Below the pieces are notes generated by a model that did not search any database, was not told where the DNA came from, and worked only from the letters and a program-made list of their open reading frames with translations. A program made the translations under genes and the position numbers. Positions 21,341-32,714 of a stretch of 64,000 bases of DNA are shown here, in pieces. The stretch spans positions 2,356,001 to 2,420,000 of the forward strand of contig WACJ01000502.1 in NCBI GenBank assembly GCA_008973525.1, read 5' to 3'. The stretch comes from Stenopsyche tienmushanensis. Taxonomy: Eukaryota; Arthropoda; Insecta; Trichoptera; Stenopsychidae. Numbering within the stretch: position 1 is the first letter of the stretch; every line of letters starts with the position of its first letter.

Positions 21341-22028
21341 GATTAGGAAATCCAATCCCGAGCCAAAATTTCGATCCCGGGATTTCGGGATTGGGATTTT
21401 CAATAGTTTAAGAAATTACATTGATAAATTTGATCGAAAATTACTTAAAAGTCCATTTGTTTAATATAAAAAATAACTTAAAGGAAGCGAAAGAATTGTA
21501 TTATTTAAGAAAAGATATCCTTTCTGCCGAGACACGGACTAAACTCGCAAAACTCCCGATTCCCCGACAAATTATTTATTTTCGTCGCTGCAGATGAATA
21601 CTTATATACTATAATACTTTGACGTGATTCGTAATTATATTATGGAGGAATACAAAAATTCTGAACCCCGTATCTATTATATTTCATATCGATATTCCCA
21701 TTATTAGAGTCGAGGTGTAGTAAATACATCACCGGTAGGAAAAGTTAAACTAACAATTTGAAAAACATATATGTACTGTATATATGTATACATAGATTAG
21801 ACTGTTACTGCCCTTAGGCGTCGTCTAAGCTCGCCAATTAGTAGTTACGTCATTGTTTCCAAGCTTCCAGATTTCGGCGGGAATGTCTCGATTTATTAGC
21901 CTTTATGAGGTGTACAATTTCTGTAAGATACAAATCTCAATCCCGAATTTTTCGGGATTACGTTTACTAATCCCGGGATTCATGAGCACCTAAAACCGTC
22001 CGGGATCGCGGGATTGGATTCCCTAATC
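21341..22028. mobile_element. CGGGATT-rich nonautonomous inverted-repeat element
   Basis: The left end GATTAGGAAATCCAATCCCG is mirrored by CGGGATTGGATTCCCTAATC at 22009-22028. Near both ends CCCGGGATT/CGGGATT motifs recur at least eight times. There is no coding frame. A part copy in inverted orientation lies at 23195-23335. Confidence 0.65.
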
Positions 22029-22099
22029 ACGACCACAAATTAAAAAATGATGACATTTTAGGTATTTTTTCAAAATGTTGAATTTTTTTCGACAACCCT

Positions 22100-22905
22100 G
22101 GCACTTAAAACATATGGTCTTAATTGCCAGGGTTGTGCAAAACGTAGCAAAATATCTCCCAGTCCTCAAAAAAGATTTTTGGATCTATTTCAACGAATCA
22201 CAAATAATGTCGTCCTTTTAAACGTATTTATTATGATATTATTAATTATTTCTTACAAATGTATATCTGGTAGCTGTAAATGTGTGAAACTGCCCCTGAA
22301 ACTCGGACCACTGAGCGTGGAACTTCTTCGGCGATATACTTGCACACCGTTTGCACAGTTAGATACTATGCTATCATTGCGCATTCTCGGCTTAATCAAC
22401 CTGCAAAATAATAAAACTCATTATATATAATGATTTGAATAGAAATTATCACTGGGTGTGTGAATAAGTTCTCGCCGTTTTTCGTGACAATTGTTATTGT
22501 ACTCACCATCTTGGAATGCTAACTTAAGGACATGAATCTATCTAATCTTGAAATGTACATTATTGAGACCATGTTCCTGTTCGTCAATTTTCAACGTCAA
22601 TTTTTGTGAATCACTATTTGTTTTACTTCATCCCTGTTCTCATGTTTAAATTTTAACTTTATGTTTACTCTCAATAATTACTACGATTTATGTCCACTTA
22701 TGAACCTAATTTACATTTTACTACATCATGTCCCACGCTACCTTATCCATTTTGGAATGACTGGTTAATATTATTTTACAATTGTAGATTTACTTGTCGA
22801 TTGATAAAACGTCATCCCTTATTTTTGCTTAACAACTTCGTAATCATCGTCAAGTCACCAACTGAACCTTTTTTGTGAACCTTTTAACCTACATTCAACA
22901 ATTCA
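22100..22905. other. Unassigned stretch between repeat elements
   Basis: No gene recognised. Short open frames are present, none with homology that I can name. It could hold the missing 5' exon(s) of the ABCB gene on the minus strand, but no candidate has the required splice phase. Confidence 0.4.
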
Positions 22906-23100
22906 TAATCGTTCTGTAGACATGTTCGAGTATGGCGTTCAATCGCGAGGCGTTCATTCGTCATGTCAGCGATCTGAAAAGCGGACCAGTTGGACTCACA
23001 GACCTTCTATGATCTGTACAATCATGAAAGTCTCCTACCCATATCCATAAAAACTATATATTTATCTATCTTACTAATTTGTGTTGCTATCTTACTATGT
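22905..23100 (+). repeat. Repeat family X, copy a
   Basis: Contains the family core from ATGTTCGAGTATGGCGTTC through TCATGTCAGCGATCTG and AAAGCGGACCAGTTGG. About 60 bases in the middle are deleted relative to 59060-59335, then CTGTACAATCATGA and the downstream TATCTTACTAATTTGTGTTG block follow. Confidence 0.7.
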
Positions 23101-23194
23101 TACTTCAGGCATATTTCCAAAATAATATTTGAATTTTTTAGTTTTTTTATTTATTTATTTTTGAATTGTATTTTTATAAATAAAATTCTTTCGT

Positions 23195-23335
23195 CTTCAA
23201 ATTATTTTTCATATTAAACAAATAGACTTATTAGTAATTTTCGATCAAATTTATCAATGTAATATATTAAACAATTGAAAATCCCGATCCCGAAGCCGAA
23301 ATTTTGACTCGGGATTGGATTCCCAGGACTCATCT
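23195..23335 (-). mobile_element. Half copy of the CGGGATT-rich element
   Basis: About 130 bases matching, in inverted orientation, 21350-21470. Identical blocks include ATTAAACAAAT and TTTTCGATCAAATTTATCAA. It ends in CGGGATTGGATTCCC, the element's terminal repeat. Confidence 0.65.
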
Positions 23336-23690
23336 GGGTTTTCAACTTCAAATTCTGCTATTCGGCTCTCGAAATGCGCGGTTTCATAGTACGGTTTTGC
23401 TATTACGCGTCATAACAGAGACAGAGAACGGCCTAGTTTTTCAATTACAGGCTGTTATTTCCACCACGATTTCTGAATACCGCGTAAAAGTGAACCCGTG
23501 TATTTCAAAGGAAGAGCATAAATTGCTTGAATCCCTTGAATTATGTAGTGGGTTAAAAAAAAATTGAGGCCCCCTGAAATTTATGAGATCTCCTAAATGT
23601 TTGAGGCTCGAGGTGCTTGGTTGGTTTGAGGAGGAACTTTGAGGCCCTTAAATTTATGAGGCCCCAAGCACTGATAGCATGCAATTTGAA
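23300..23690. repeat. Remnant related to the CAGTGGCGGATTT hAT MITE
   Basis: Shares short blocks with 25026-25306, such as TATTACGCGTCAT, TTGAGGCCCC and AATTTATGAG. Its ends are lost and it joins directly to the CGGGATT-rich half element. Confidence 0.5.
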
Positions 23691-23915
23691 AGTGAAACGG
23701 CTGGTTTTCTACATTCAGTGCAATAAATAAACATCGGTCAATATGTTAAAAACCTTGGCACTGGTTCAATTTTAACTCAGACATTAGTCTGTTTAAAGTT
23801 CATTTTGAAGAACCTTGATAACAATAGAACGAAAAGGAGTTTAAAAATACTTTCCATTGCTTGAAATATACGACCGTATTTATATATGTAGCACTACATG
23901 ACCAACATGCTCTTA

Positions 23916-24000
23916 TTAACACTATAAATACCGTACGCACAGATCTGTGCGTTTCATCTCTTTTTTAGAGGATCGCTTTTTAATTGCCCATTAATCGAAT
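23916..24000 (+). mobile_element. TTAA-bounded (piggyBac-like) element end with 18-bp palindrome
   Basis: TTAACACTATAAATACCGT is followed by the perfect palindrome ACGCACAGATCTGTGCGT (23935-23952) and TTTCATC. The mirror-image end is at 26325-26367 on the other strand. TTAA target sites are typical of piggyBac elements. Confidence 0.5.
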
Positions 24001-24376
24001 TTCTTGCCTTCAATCGACTTTTGCATAAATAATATGACTATACTAATTGTATTAGATAAGTTTTAATGATTGCACAGTAAAATAATGTTATAACTAATTG
24101 ATATTTATTACACAAAAAAACGTACGGATATTTAAATTGAAAAACATAAAATACCAAGAAAATATAATAGTGACTTAAATCAGATAATAAATAACTTCTT
24201 AGTAATTGTTCATTTGTAGTCATTTTCATATTTTTAATAACATGGCTTGCTCAAATTCCAAGAGATTAATCAATTTGTTAATCTCAATAGCGATTTAATT
24301 CATATAAAATAACTATCGGTTGATACAGAAACATTTTTCCCAGAAGCAAATCATATGGCAACGTGATTTTTATAAT

Positions 24377-24475
24377 TAACCCTCTTAGTGTTGGACGTCA
24401 ATATGTCGTCATTGTCACCAATTGCGAAAAGTGCCAACGTCGATATATCGTCATATACGCGATGGGGCCTCTCTA
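24377..24475 (+). mobile_element. TTAA-CCCTCTTAGTG element end
   Basis: TTAACCCTCTTAGTGTTGGA, then GCGAAAAGTGCCAACG and CGATATATCGTC. About 95 bases match 33190-33282 in inverted orientation, whose end reads TTAACCCTCTCAGTGCCGGA on the minus strand. No transposase frame is nearby. Confidence 0.5.
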
Positions 24476-25017
24476 ACAACTCAAAATAATTTCATAAAGC
24501 GTCAATTGAAACTCTTATTTAATAACTAAATTTAATTTGAAAGACTAATTAGTCAACGCAAGTGATATGTTATTACACTAACAACCATTGATATTAATTT
24601 ACTGTCTATAATAGATGCCTAGTAAGTATAAGATTACTTCATTGTTAAAATATCATTAGTCAGACACTATTGCGCCCCTTTCATAAATAAAATATTATAT
24701 CATGCAATAAATTTGATTCAAATATCACAACAGACTCAATACTGGCGACTAGTGTTATTATCGCATAAATCGTTTGAGAAGTAAATTCAGTATGGATGTA
24801 TTTATTGCATGCAAAAATATAATATATCTCCACAAATCTACTGTGAAATTAAGCAGAGGCTTACGTTGCTGTTGCTTGATTTTTTGTTAAATAACACGTC
24901 ATCGTCGACGGTACGACTTATTGATTTTTTCAGTACATTTTCAGCGGCCTCAAAACTAGTATACATTCAGAAGAGCATGCTTATGGATATGCATTGCTAG
25001 ATCGATAATTATACTGC
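24476..25017. other. Unassigned AT-rich stretch
   Basis: No gene or named element recognised. Confidence 0.4.
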
Positions 25018-25025
25018 ATGATGAA

Positions 25026-25306
25026 CAGTGGCGGATTTAGCGCTTGAGAGGCCCTTGGTGCGTGATTTAAGTTTGAGGCCTCTGGACTTCGGTTTTTCTG
25101 CTTGGGACAAATTCTAACATTCACCTTCCTTTTGGTACTCGATATGCGTGGTTTCCTATTACGATTTCATTATTACGCGTCATGTAGGCCGTTGAATTAC
25201 GCGACGGCTCAAAAACTGCTTGAGGCCCTAAGAAAATTGTGAGGCCCTCTGAATTTATGAGACCCGAGACGCGCAACTTCCGCGCCTTTAGGGAAATCCG
25301 CCACTG
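25026..25306. mobile_element. Nonautonomous hAT-type MITE with 8-bp target duplication
   Basis: Terminal inverted repeats CAGTGGCGGATTT and AAATCCGCCACTG bound 281 bases. Flanks ATGATGAA (25018-25025) and ATAATGAA (25307-25314) agree at 7 of 8 positions, the duplication length of hAT elements. The interior is noncoding with repeated GAGGCC motifs. Confidence 0.75.
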
Positions 25307-25489
25307 ATAATGAAAGCTATCATAGCGATGAATATTTCAAGTAAATTATATATTTGGAAGCCATTAACCAAATAAATACCGCTAAGAAATACAGAATTTG
25401 AACAACAAATTTGAACGTCCCAAAATATCATAACTCTTTAACGAGCCAACATATTAATACCAAATTTAAAATGCAATTTTGCTAACATT

Positions 25490-25740
25490 AGTCAAAATGA
25501 AACGGATCCCTTGAAATACATAGTTTTGAAGTGAAATCGTAATAGGAAACAAGGGTCAAAGGAGTAGAATGTTAGAATATTTTCTCAGTCGAAGAATTAA
25601 ATGGGTCCAGAGGGCGTCAAAGTTAAATTGCGTCTTGGGCCTCTCATGTGCTAAAATCGCCACCGCTTTAGACAGATTGTGCAGAGTCGTAACGAGGGTA
25701 TGAAGCGCCTGTAGCAAGTATCTAACGTGATGAGTGTTTG
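25490..25740. repeat. Decayed MITE copy plus short dispersed repeat
   Basis: 25500-25665 resembles the hAT MITE (AATCGTAATAGGAAAC, GGGCCTCTCA, ATCGCCACCGC). 25684-25730 (AGTCGTAACGAGGGTATGAAG) is repeated at 61991-62035. Confidence 0.45.
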
Positions 25741-25849
25741 GCGATATTTCACAGCAATAAGGGCGAGTTTTTGCATCATTTCAGGATGAAATATGCGTCT
25801 ATCACCGACGTCCCACTCACCAGAGCTGTTTATCGCACGCATCTATATC

Positions 25850-26010
25850 TACACATGTATGCACGAAAACGCCGCATAAAACCCTAAAAGAGAACGGAGT
25901 GGCCACAAGGTCTGTGTCCAACCGGTCCGCTTTTCGGCTCGCTGACATGACGAATAAACGTCTCGCGATTGAATGCCATACCCGAACATGTCAATAGCAC
26001 GATCACGAAT
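25850..26010 (-). repeat. Repeat family X, copy b
   Basis: The minus strand carries the family core: ATGTTCGGGTATGGCATTC, ATGTCAGCGAGCCG, AAAAGCGGACCGGTTGG, CCTTGTGGCCACTCCGTTCT. A two-base deletion in the middle breaks the shared reading frame. Confidence 0.7.
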
Positions 26011-26324
26011 TCTCATTACAAAACGAAGTTGTCGTTGTTGTTGTGGGCTGTTTAAATTTTACAATTGGTTAAAAATATTGTTGTGTTTATTTTATTGCGG
26101 GCTGAGTCGGCTCAATTTTAAAATTGAGCCATTAGAAGTAGAACATTAGAAGACCTTCTAAAGAATGATGAATGTTCATGTGAACGTTGATTGAAGGCAA
26201 TAAATTAGAATATTGAATAATAAAAAGGGACCTTCTGAAAAAAAGCTATTTCAAGTACTGATCCATTGTAATAAGTTGATAATTTTTAGTTGATAAGTTT
26301 AACGTGTTTTTTTTGTATATGTAT

Positions 26325-26367
26325 GATGAAACGCACATATCTGTGCGCGCGGCATTGATAGGGTTAA
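26325..26367 (-). mobile_element. TTAA-bounded element end, partner of 23916
   Basis: On the minus strand: TTAACCCTATCAATGCCGC, then GCGCACAGATATGTGCGTTT. It matches the end at 23916 in facing orientation, 2.45 kb apart. The interior has no transposase, so these may be two insertions or one composite nonautonomous element. Confidence 0.5.
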
Positions 26368-26369
26368 AA

Positions 26370-27135
26370 ACGCATATGGCGGTAAATACTAGAAGCGCAC
26401 AAATTTCAAATATCGGACCCCACGCCATTTATATAGCTTAATGGATTTTAAATGAGGAATTCAGATTAGAATTCATTAAATATCATAATTTTAACCTACT
26501 TATGGCAAGCGAACGACTGATAGGAAGCAGGATTCCTCCGAGTAGCTCGATTGTCTTGAGAACCATCCATTAGAAATGCATTAAGATTATATACATTTAT
26601 AACAGCACAGTCAAATAAACGAAAGCGTTTCTATGAAAATAATAGTTTATATGAATCTTTATGGAGTATGTGTGGGCGCAGTAGGACTAAGGTGGCTTTA
26701 ACGTCACGAAAAGTGAAACTCCAAGCGACAATTGGTCGGAAAGAGAGATAGAATCGTTTGTAGTGTGTCTGTGTCCGTCGCTTACATCATAGAGACGCTA
26801 CGCGTATGCCCCGCCTCTATTTTGTGTGTGTACGTAGTATAAAGCAACCACTACACCATTAACTAGGTTATTTTATTATATATTACACAGTCACATCTTC
26901 TAGTTAACAATTTTCGTTAACAAATGGAATCTCACGCCTTTTATTTTTAAGTTGGTTGTTATAAAAATACAATAAAATTGTTTAGTCAGTCTTTCCATTG
27001 AATAAATACAATGTGTGTAGAATGGATCATAAAGCTATAAAAGTGAAGTGTGTTTTTCATGACTTTAGACGTGATTAGATAATTTGATTTATGAGCAGTT
27101 TGTCTTTGTGGTCTTTAAAAAAAATAAAAAAGTTT
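26370..27135. other. Unassigned AT-rich stretch
   Basis: No gene recognised. GTGTGT-containing segment around 26760-26835 without coding character. Confidence 0.4.
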
Positions 27136-27139
27136 CAGC

Positions 27140-27600
27140 CGGTTCAAAATTAAACTGGTATTGCCATAACTGTCAACGACGAGTACTACAGACCAACGAT
27201 AAGAAACTTTTTGTAGCCTAAATTGAATTATATGGATATCGATTACATGTGGTTCTAACAAGACGACGTTACGTGCCACACAGCGCATGCAATGATGGAC
27301 ACTTTGCACGAGTGATTTGAGGGCATGTTTATTTCGCGCGACGATGATATGAACTGACACCAAGATCGTGTGATTTAACTCCTTTGGTTACTTCTCCTAC
27401 GGGTCTATATGTAAAAATTGCAAATACCTGATGCTATTAAAGTCAATATAACGAACGCCTATCCAGTAAATTCAGCCAGATTTGTGCGACAGTCATCGAA
27501 AATTGGACCTCCCGAATACGTGCCACCAGACAAAGCCGCGGCAACCATTTGAACGACGTTATATTAAATATTTAATGCCATAAAATATGATTTTAAATAA
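27140..27600 (+). pseudogene. Tc1/mariner-superfamily transposase remnant
   Basis: The plus strand reads VTVNDEYYRPTIRNFL, MDIDYMWF-x-QDDVTCHTAH (the Q-D-x-A/V-x-x-H block with the second catalytic Asp), an altered D-L-T-P-L block, then ATVIENWTSRIRATRQSRGN and HLNDV. Several stops and at least two frameshifts interrupt it. A second, more decayed copy lies on the minus strand at 42430-42740. Confidence 0.65.
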
Positions 27601-28430
27601 AATAAAAATTGAGTGATTATCTCATACACCACTTGTTTTATTTACATTTAAAAATTGAGCGTCTTTATTGAAATACACTATATTTTTTATTTTACTTGTT
27701 ATCAAATTTGTCCTGTTTTGGTTTTTTAACCCGAATTATTAAAATCTATACTAAATATAAAATAAATCGAACGTAAAAATAAAAAATCAAAAAAGATGCA
27801 CACATTTAGAACAAGAGAGATATTTCGAAATGAAGGGAAATGGTTTTAATTTGAAATTTTAGCTTATTCAAACTCAGGTTAAAATAAAATACACTTGTGT
27901 GTATTTAATATTATGTATTTAAAAAAAAATATTTACATCTAAAAATGATTGACTAATCGGCATGCAATTGTTATGTGGTGAAAATATTTTACTCCCAGTT
28001 GACAGGTGTCAAATATTTATTTGAACATCTGTTTCCTTAAAATGAATAGTTATAATTTGTAGGCGAATTTTCAAATTTATAACCGAATTACTGGAAGAAT
28101 GATTGACGGGTTACGATTACTCACATGATTTTATAAAATTTGCTCGAGCACGTTGATTTGGTCTGTTATTGTCCAACGAAATGACTATAATATTTAAATT
28201 CGATCTGTTAAATACTGCAACTGAACAGCTTCTTGTTTCCATTGTTTTGTTAGTGCTATTAAAATATCCTGTTTGTATAACATTCGCAAAACAAACTACA
28301 TAGTACAATTCCACACGTTCACGGACTCTACTTAGGTTTCGACTTCCGTCATTGTTGAGATATTACTAAATTTAAATCGTGCACTTGCGTTATTATTGAC
28401 TATGTTTGAGATTTTTACGAGTTGAGCAAT
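27600..28430. other. Unassigned AT-rich stretch
   Basis: No gene or named element recognised. Confidence 0.4.
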
Positions 28431-28470
28431 TAACCCTCGTAGTGCTGGAATGGTGGAAAAAATGGTGTCA
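28431..28470 (+). mobile_element. TTAA-CCCTCGTAGTG element end
   Basis: TTAACCCTCGTAGTGCTGGA resembles the ends at 24377 and 33282. Homology beyond the first 20 bases is not evident. Confidence 0.35.
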
Positions 28471-28744
28471 GAAGCGGTACCCCGACACTCCAAAATACCA
28501 TCAACAGAACGTTCAGGCCCTGGAGGTGCCTATAATTTTTTTGGCTGGAGTTCATTTCGAAGCTCCTGCAGAACGTGTAGGCATTGGAGATGAGAATAAA
28601 CTGGCCCAACGAGCAGCTCAAGGAACAACGGAACAGCCCTAAGAACATGGAGACTCTCCAGTGACCCGAGCTTTTTGTTGATCCCGCTATTCGAAACAAT
28701 GCCAGCCCGCTCAACAAAAGTGCAAAACCTGCATTTATATGCAT

Positions 28745-29065
28745 ATATATTGTAAATTAAAACTAGATAAAAGATTTATTGGTGAGGGGAAGTCCAGTCT
28801 CGTTCGCGATCTCATATGGCGCAAGCCACTTAGCTTCCGTGATCATGGAGATCGTAAGCCCCGGGGATGTATTTCTCCCCATAACTTACACAAAAAGCCT
28901 TAAATACCCTAAAACATGAGGGAGTGGCCACAAGGTTTGTGTGTGCAACCGGTCCGCCTTTCAGACCGCTGACAATTCGAATGAGCGCCTCGCGAATGAA
29001 TCTCCGCACGGACGCTCCGAAATCGGGGAAATTCAGCCAAGAAACAACTGAGTAGTCCATATAAC
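28745..29065 (-). repeat. Repeat family X, copy c (longest 3' part)
   Basis: The minus strand shows TCAGCGGTCTG, AAAGGCGGACCGGTTG, CCTTGTGGCCACTCC, then GATCACGGAAGC, GAGATCGCGAACGA and CTAGTTTTAATTTAC. The last two blocks also end copy e, which defines the family's 3' side. Confidence 0.65.
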
Positions 29066-29251
29066 AGTCGAGCAGCCCAAGGACCATCAGATACTTTATT
29101 TTATTTTATTATTTTTTTTTTAAATATTTTCATATTTCACAATGTCCGACCATGTCTAAAGAAATTATTGTCTAAATAATTTCCCAATTCGATGGAACCT
29201 TATCCAAATTAAGCATGTTCATTAGAGACTATGATAATGCTTTTATTTGTA

Positions 29252-29713
29252 GGTAGTCCCGCGATTAAGCGGTTGGATTTGTAACTCAATAATCTTGGGT
29301 TCGAATTCTACGAAAGCGCGCGATGATATCTCCATCGGAAGAATTTACTGTGACTGTACAAAATGGCCGACAAATACATGTGATCAAACAGCCCGGCCTC
29401 AGGAGCCCTTGTAACCTTACTTTCTAGATGACCCTTGTACAGTGACTTATAATGATAATTGAGACATTTACAGTAGGAGACGCCTATAACCTTTATCCTA
29501 GCCTGGCAACGATCTTGCGAGAAGAGGGGGGAATTGGACTTTTTGTACTTCAGAAAGTCATTTCCAGTAAAATCAGAAATTGGTCCGCTGGATGAGGATG
29601 TGAATGTATGATACAGACGAGATGGATGTAATCCCTTCCTTTGAATGGATATTGAAGAGGCCCTACTTCTGCAGAAGACTGTGGCTACACTATGATGATG
29701 ATGATGATGATAA
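29252..29713 (+). mobile_element. tRNA-derived SINE with (ATG)n tail
   Basis: Head (about 29252-29325): GTCCCGCGATTAAGCGGTTG resembles a tRNA A-box region, and GGGTTCGAATTC is a good B box for RNA polymerase III. The body contains GAGCCCTTGTAACCTTACTT, also found at 60770-60840 in a partial copy, and GATACAGACGAGATGGA, also found inverted at about 1600-1705. It ends in a (GAT/ATG)n run at 29692-29713, a normal SINE tail. Confidence 0.65.
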
Positions 29714-29955
29714 TCTATATATATAAAAAATGAATGTTTGTTTATGAATTAATTTATTAATTTTCTTGGGAACTATACAGTCCTACATCATTCATCCGAT
29801 TGCGATGGAACTTTGGTGAGTTATTGGGCGTGTATCCGAGAAGGTTTTTCAATTAGCACATCCATTATTTGTGTGCGGAATTTCTTTTGCAAAACGTTTA
29901 ACGAATGCACCACGTTGGCGCATATTGGTTTGATGAAGTGGAGCGAGGCCGGGGA
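29714..29955 (+). mobile_element. Helitron-like 5' segment
   Basis: Begins TCTATATATATAAAAAATGA, the kind of 5' terminus seen on many insect Helitrons, directly after the SINE tail. It contains CATCCGATTGCGATGGAAC and TTGGCGCATATTGGT, both present in the minus-strand element at 32715-33175. Confidence 0.5.
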
Positions 29956-31225
29956 GAGAATATTATATTAATACTACATGTTAAATATCAAACTAGAAAT
30001 AAATTTGAATTTAATTAACGATTTAAAACCCCAGTTAACAAAATACATCCCAGAGAGCCGAATTTGTTTACGTGTGACACCAGATTCAACGCAATCATCC
30101 AAGTCTATGTAACCACGTCGAGCAATAAATTCGAACTCATAGCATAGAAATACTATATATGTTATTCGAAATACACTCATACCTTGTTTTACGGTCTGGA
30201 TACGATCCAGAATCGCTGACATTATAGCATATTTTTGGCCGTATAACGAAACATTGTAGATCTTTATAGCGAAATACTGAATAAAAAGTGGCCGAATAGC
30301 GAGGTATTGTTATATTGAATCAATAACTACTGTTCGACTCCTGCAATAAGCTTTATAACATATTGCTTTATTCACATCTTGCCGTGAATTTTTATTGCCC
30401 TAAAGAAGCAATAACTTCTTTATGATTTAATTTTAAAAAATTAGACACGTTCGAACAATGCAATTAAATACAAGGATAATTGATTATTAGCCAATTTTCT
30501 CGTAGTACGTCGACGATCGTCGATCCTTTGTGGAATTCCAAATAAAGACAAATGTACTTCCTCGACGTGTTTCATTGAAAAATATGTGATATTGTCAAGT
30601 GTTAAGATTATTTTCAGCAACGGCAATGACGTCTGTGTCAAGATCAAGCGCTTTACGCAGTCAGACTTCAGGGCCATTGCCAAGTCTGACTGAAAAATAT
30701 ATTTTTTCCGATTAACCGATGAAGAAAATTTTCTATATGTTTGTCGCATTGCAGTTAACAACGACGGCCTTGTTCGTGATTTCCACTAGTTTCTATTTCG
30801 GTTGCATACAAAAATTAGTCGGACGATAGAACTAATTTAAATCGCATTGAACAATGGTTGAGATTAGCACTGATTGCTCATTAGCATTGTATTGAAGAGC
30901 TTTGATTAACCGAAATGCCGCAAATGTCTATAGCAAATCAATAAACCCTGTTAGTGATGCTTCCAAATTTAATCCCATTTTCTAAATCAGTTACATGATG
31001 ACCGTTAATTAAAAGTAATTTGATGTAATGCCTCAATTTATCATTAAAATCTCGCCTATTTTACATACATATTATATATAAGGGCGTACCACATGAACGT
31101 TCGGAATTCATAGATGATTAATAAAACGTCATAACTTTTTCAAAACACAATTAATTCAATCAAAAGATAGATCGTTGATTGAAATTGCACGAGCTAGCAG
31201 ATAGAAAAAAACAGATTTAGGGTCG
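29956..31225. other. Unassigned stretch
   Basis: Two minus-strand open frames (82 and 106 codons, at 29974-30222 and 30441-30761) have no recognisable similarity, no splice partners and no start context. I do not call them genes. Confidence 0.35.
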
Positions 31226-31229
31226 CAAG

Positions 31230-31264
31230 TCGTTAGATCGGGAACTTCTGGGACTACCCTCGTA
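31230..31264. mobile_element. Solo mariner-type terminal repeat
   Basis: TTAGATCGGGAACTTCTGGG followed by ACTACCCTCGTA is closely similar to the terminal repeats of the mariner in NUB1 intron 10 and to blocks beside family X copies f and g. No transposase is adjacent. Confidence 0.5.
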
Positions 31265-32710
31265 CCTCACCAACGACGATTTGAGATCTTCCTCGAAGCT
31301 CATTGTTGAGATTCGTATTACCGGGACGAAAATTTTGTTTCCCTTTTTTTAAATTATTCTCTCCTAAATCGATTCTGCTCCTTTTATATATTTAAGCTAA
31401 TTTTATTAAATATTAATTTCCAACGGCATTAATATTTTCATTCAGCGGCGTATTTAAATAAAATTGAAGACTTCAATAGTCTTGCCAATTTTAAATAGTC
31501 ACATTTGTAAAATACTACATAGAACCTTTTTCAATCACGGTTCACCTTTGAATAAATTAAATTCCGAATCTTCATATGGTAGTGTGTAATGTTATTATGC
31601 TACGCACCTATTTAAATTTAAACCGATATTTTTTTAAATAAAAGAGAACCTATTAAACAAATTTTAACATATGGCAACCCAACAGCTCAACTGTCAAACA
31701 ATCTAATAACAATCGATGAATAACACGATGACCAGATTAAGCAGCGGAATTATGAAAAATTATGTCATATATTTCAGAATGATTCATCGTTCATCTATAC
31801 ATATTACGCATACATCAAATGTTGCATTAAAAAATCATATTTTTAATTATCTCATGATGGCCTGTCATTTACTCACGTCGTTAATATTTTGACAGATGTG
31901 CGTTGCGATTTTTTATTTGGTCTTGAGGCATTATTTTTCGGCCGTGCGCCGATAAATCAAAAACGCCACACGAGTGCATCGCTTTCCGTCAGTGACATCA
32001 AACACTTTCGATTAAAAATGAAAGCCTCTTTGCTCCGATACATCGTTATAAATACGCAATTGTGAAACGATCGCGTGCTCTAGGATAATAATACTTTGAA
32101 GAAAATCGTAACACTTATTCTTTTGGACAAATTCCTCAATGTCAAACAATTTGGCTTTCGGCAATTCAGTATTGATTGAATCTAAATGAGAATTACCCAA
32201 ATCGATATTTAAGCATTGAATACACCAGAAGTTTATTCAAATTGCATCGAGTGCTGTAAATATTTTCATTTATCGATCGCGGGAAAACCTTTGACTAGAC
32301 ACCGATGAACCGTCATAAAAATATTATCCTAGATTTAATTTTTTTTTAGTGGTTCGGTTAAATTTATAACTTGATTCAATATTTAGACCACGCTTAAATG
32401 CTTATATAGGTAATGATTCGCGATAATGATGCAAAATTTCGAAGGATATTGGATAGTATTATTATGTCATATAATTGACATTTATGATTGACTGTTTGAG
32501 ATTATTTCACGTCACATTTTTCTATGATAAAATGTTTGAATTGGCGTCAATGAAGTCATGATTTTAACTGTTATAATACCGAATGAAAAAACTGTCCCTA
32601 TGCCAAAAATGTCGCGCTAATTTGATAAGGTTTGAGGCAAAGTTCATTGCGAAAAAGTAAGAATGATGCTTACAAAATTTAAAAAGAAACCGTTCTATAG
32701 CGTCCACTTA
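31265..32710. other. Unassigned AT-rich stretch
   Basis: No gene or named element recognised. Confidence 0.4.
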
Positions 32711-32714
32711 TAAA

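Larger units (their letters stand above)
20831..22100. mobile_element. Inverted-repeat DNA transposon shell (about 1.27 kb)
   Basis: The left end CAGGGATGTCGAAA and following 45 or so bases reappear inverted at 22100 (CAGGGTTGTCGAAA on the minus strand), with a shared CAACATTTTGAAAAAATACC block. I see no convincing target duplication. It encloses a transposase remnant (20935-21210) and a second inverted-repeat element (21341-22028). A further CAGGGTTGT end begins at about 22130, facing right. Confidence 0.65.

Noticed and set aside
22501..22512. Possible first ABCB exon: on the minus strand CCAAGATG followed by the donor GTGAGT
   Set aside because: It would end in phase 0, but the next known exon (20592-20535) needs two bases from an upstream exon. 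At least one more exon would be required and none is visible.
28430..28744. 104-codon minus-strand open frame with hydrophobic segments
   Set aside because: It runs into a TTAA-type element end and the opposite strand is equally open. No coding bias can be argued.
29252..29325. A functional tRNA gene
   Set aside because: A and B box words are present, but the sequence cannot fold into a full cloverleaf with paired acceptor stem, and the body continues into a SINE with an (ATG)n tail.
30441..30761. 106-codon minus-strand open frame
   Set aside because: No recognisable similarity, no splice signals, and a length that can occur by chance in a 64 kb window.
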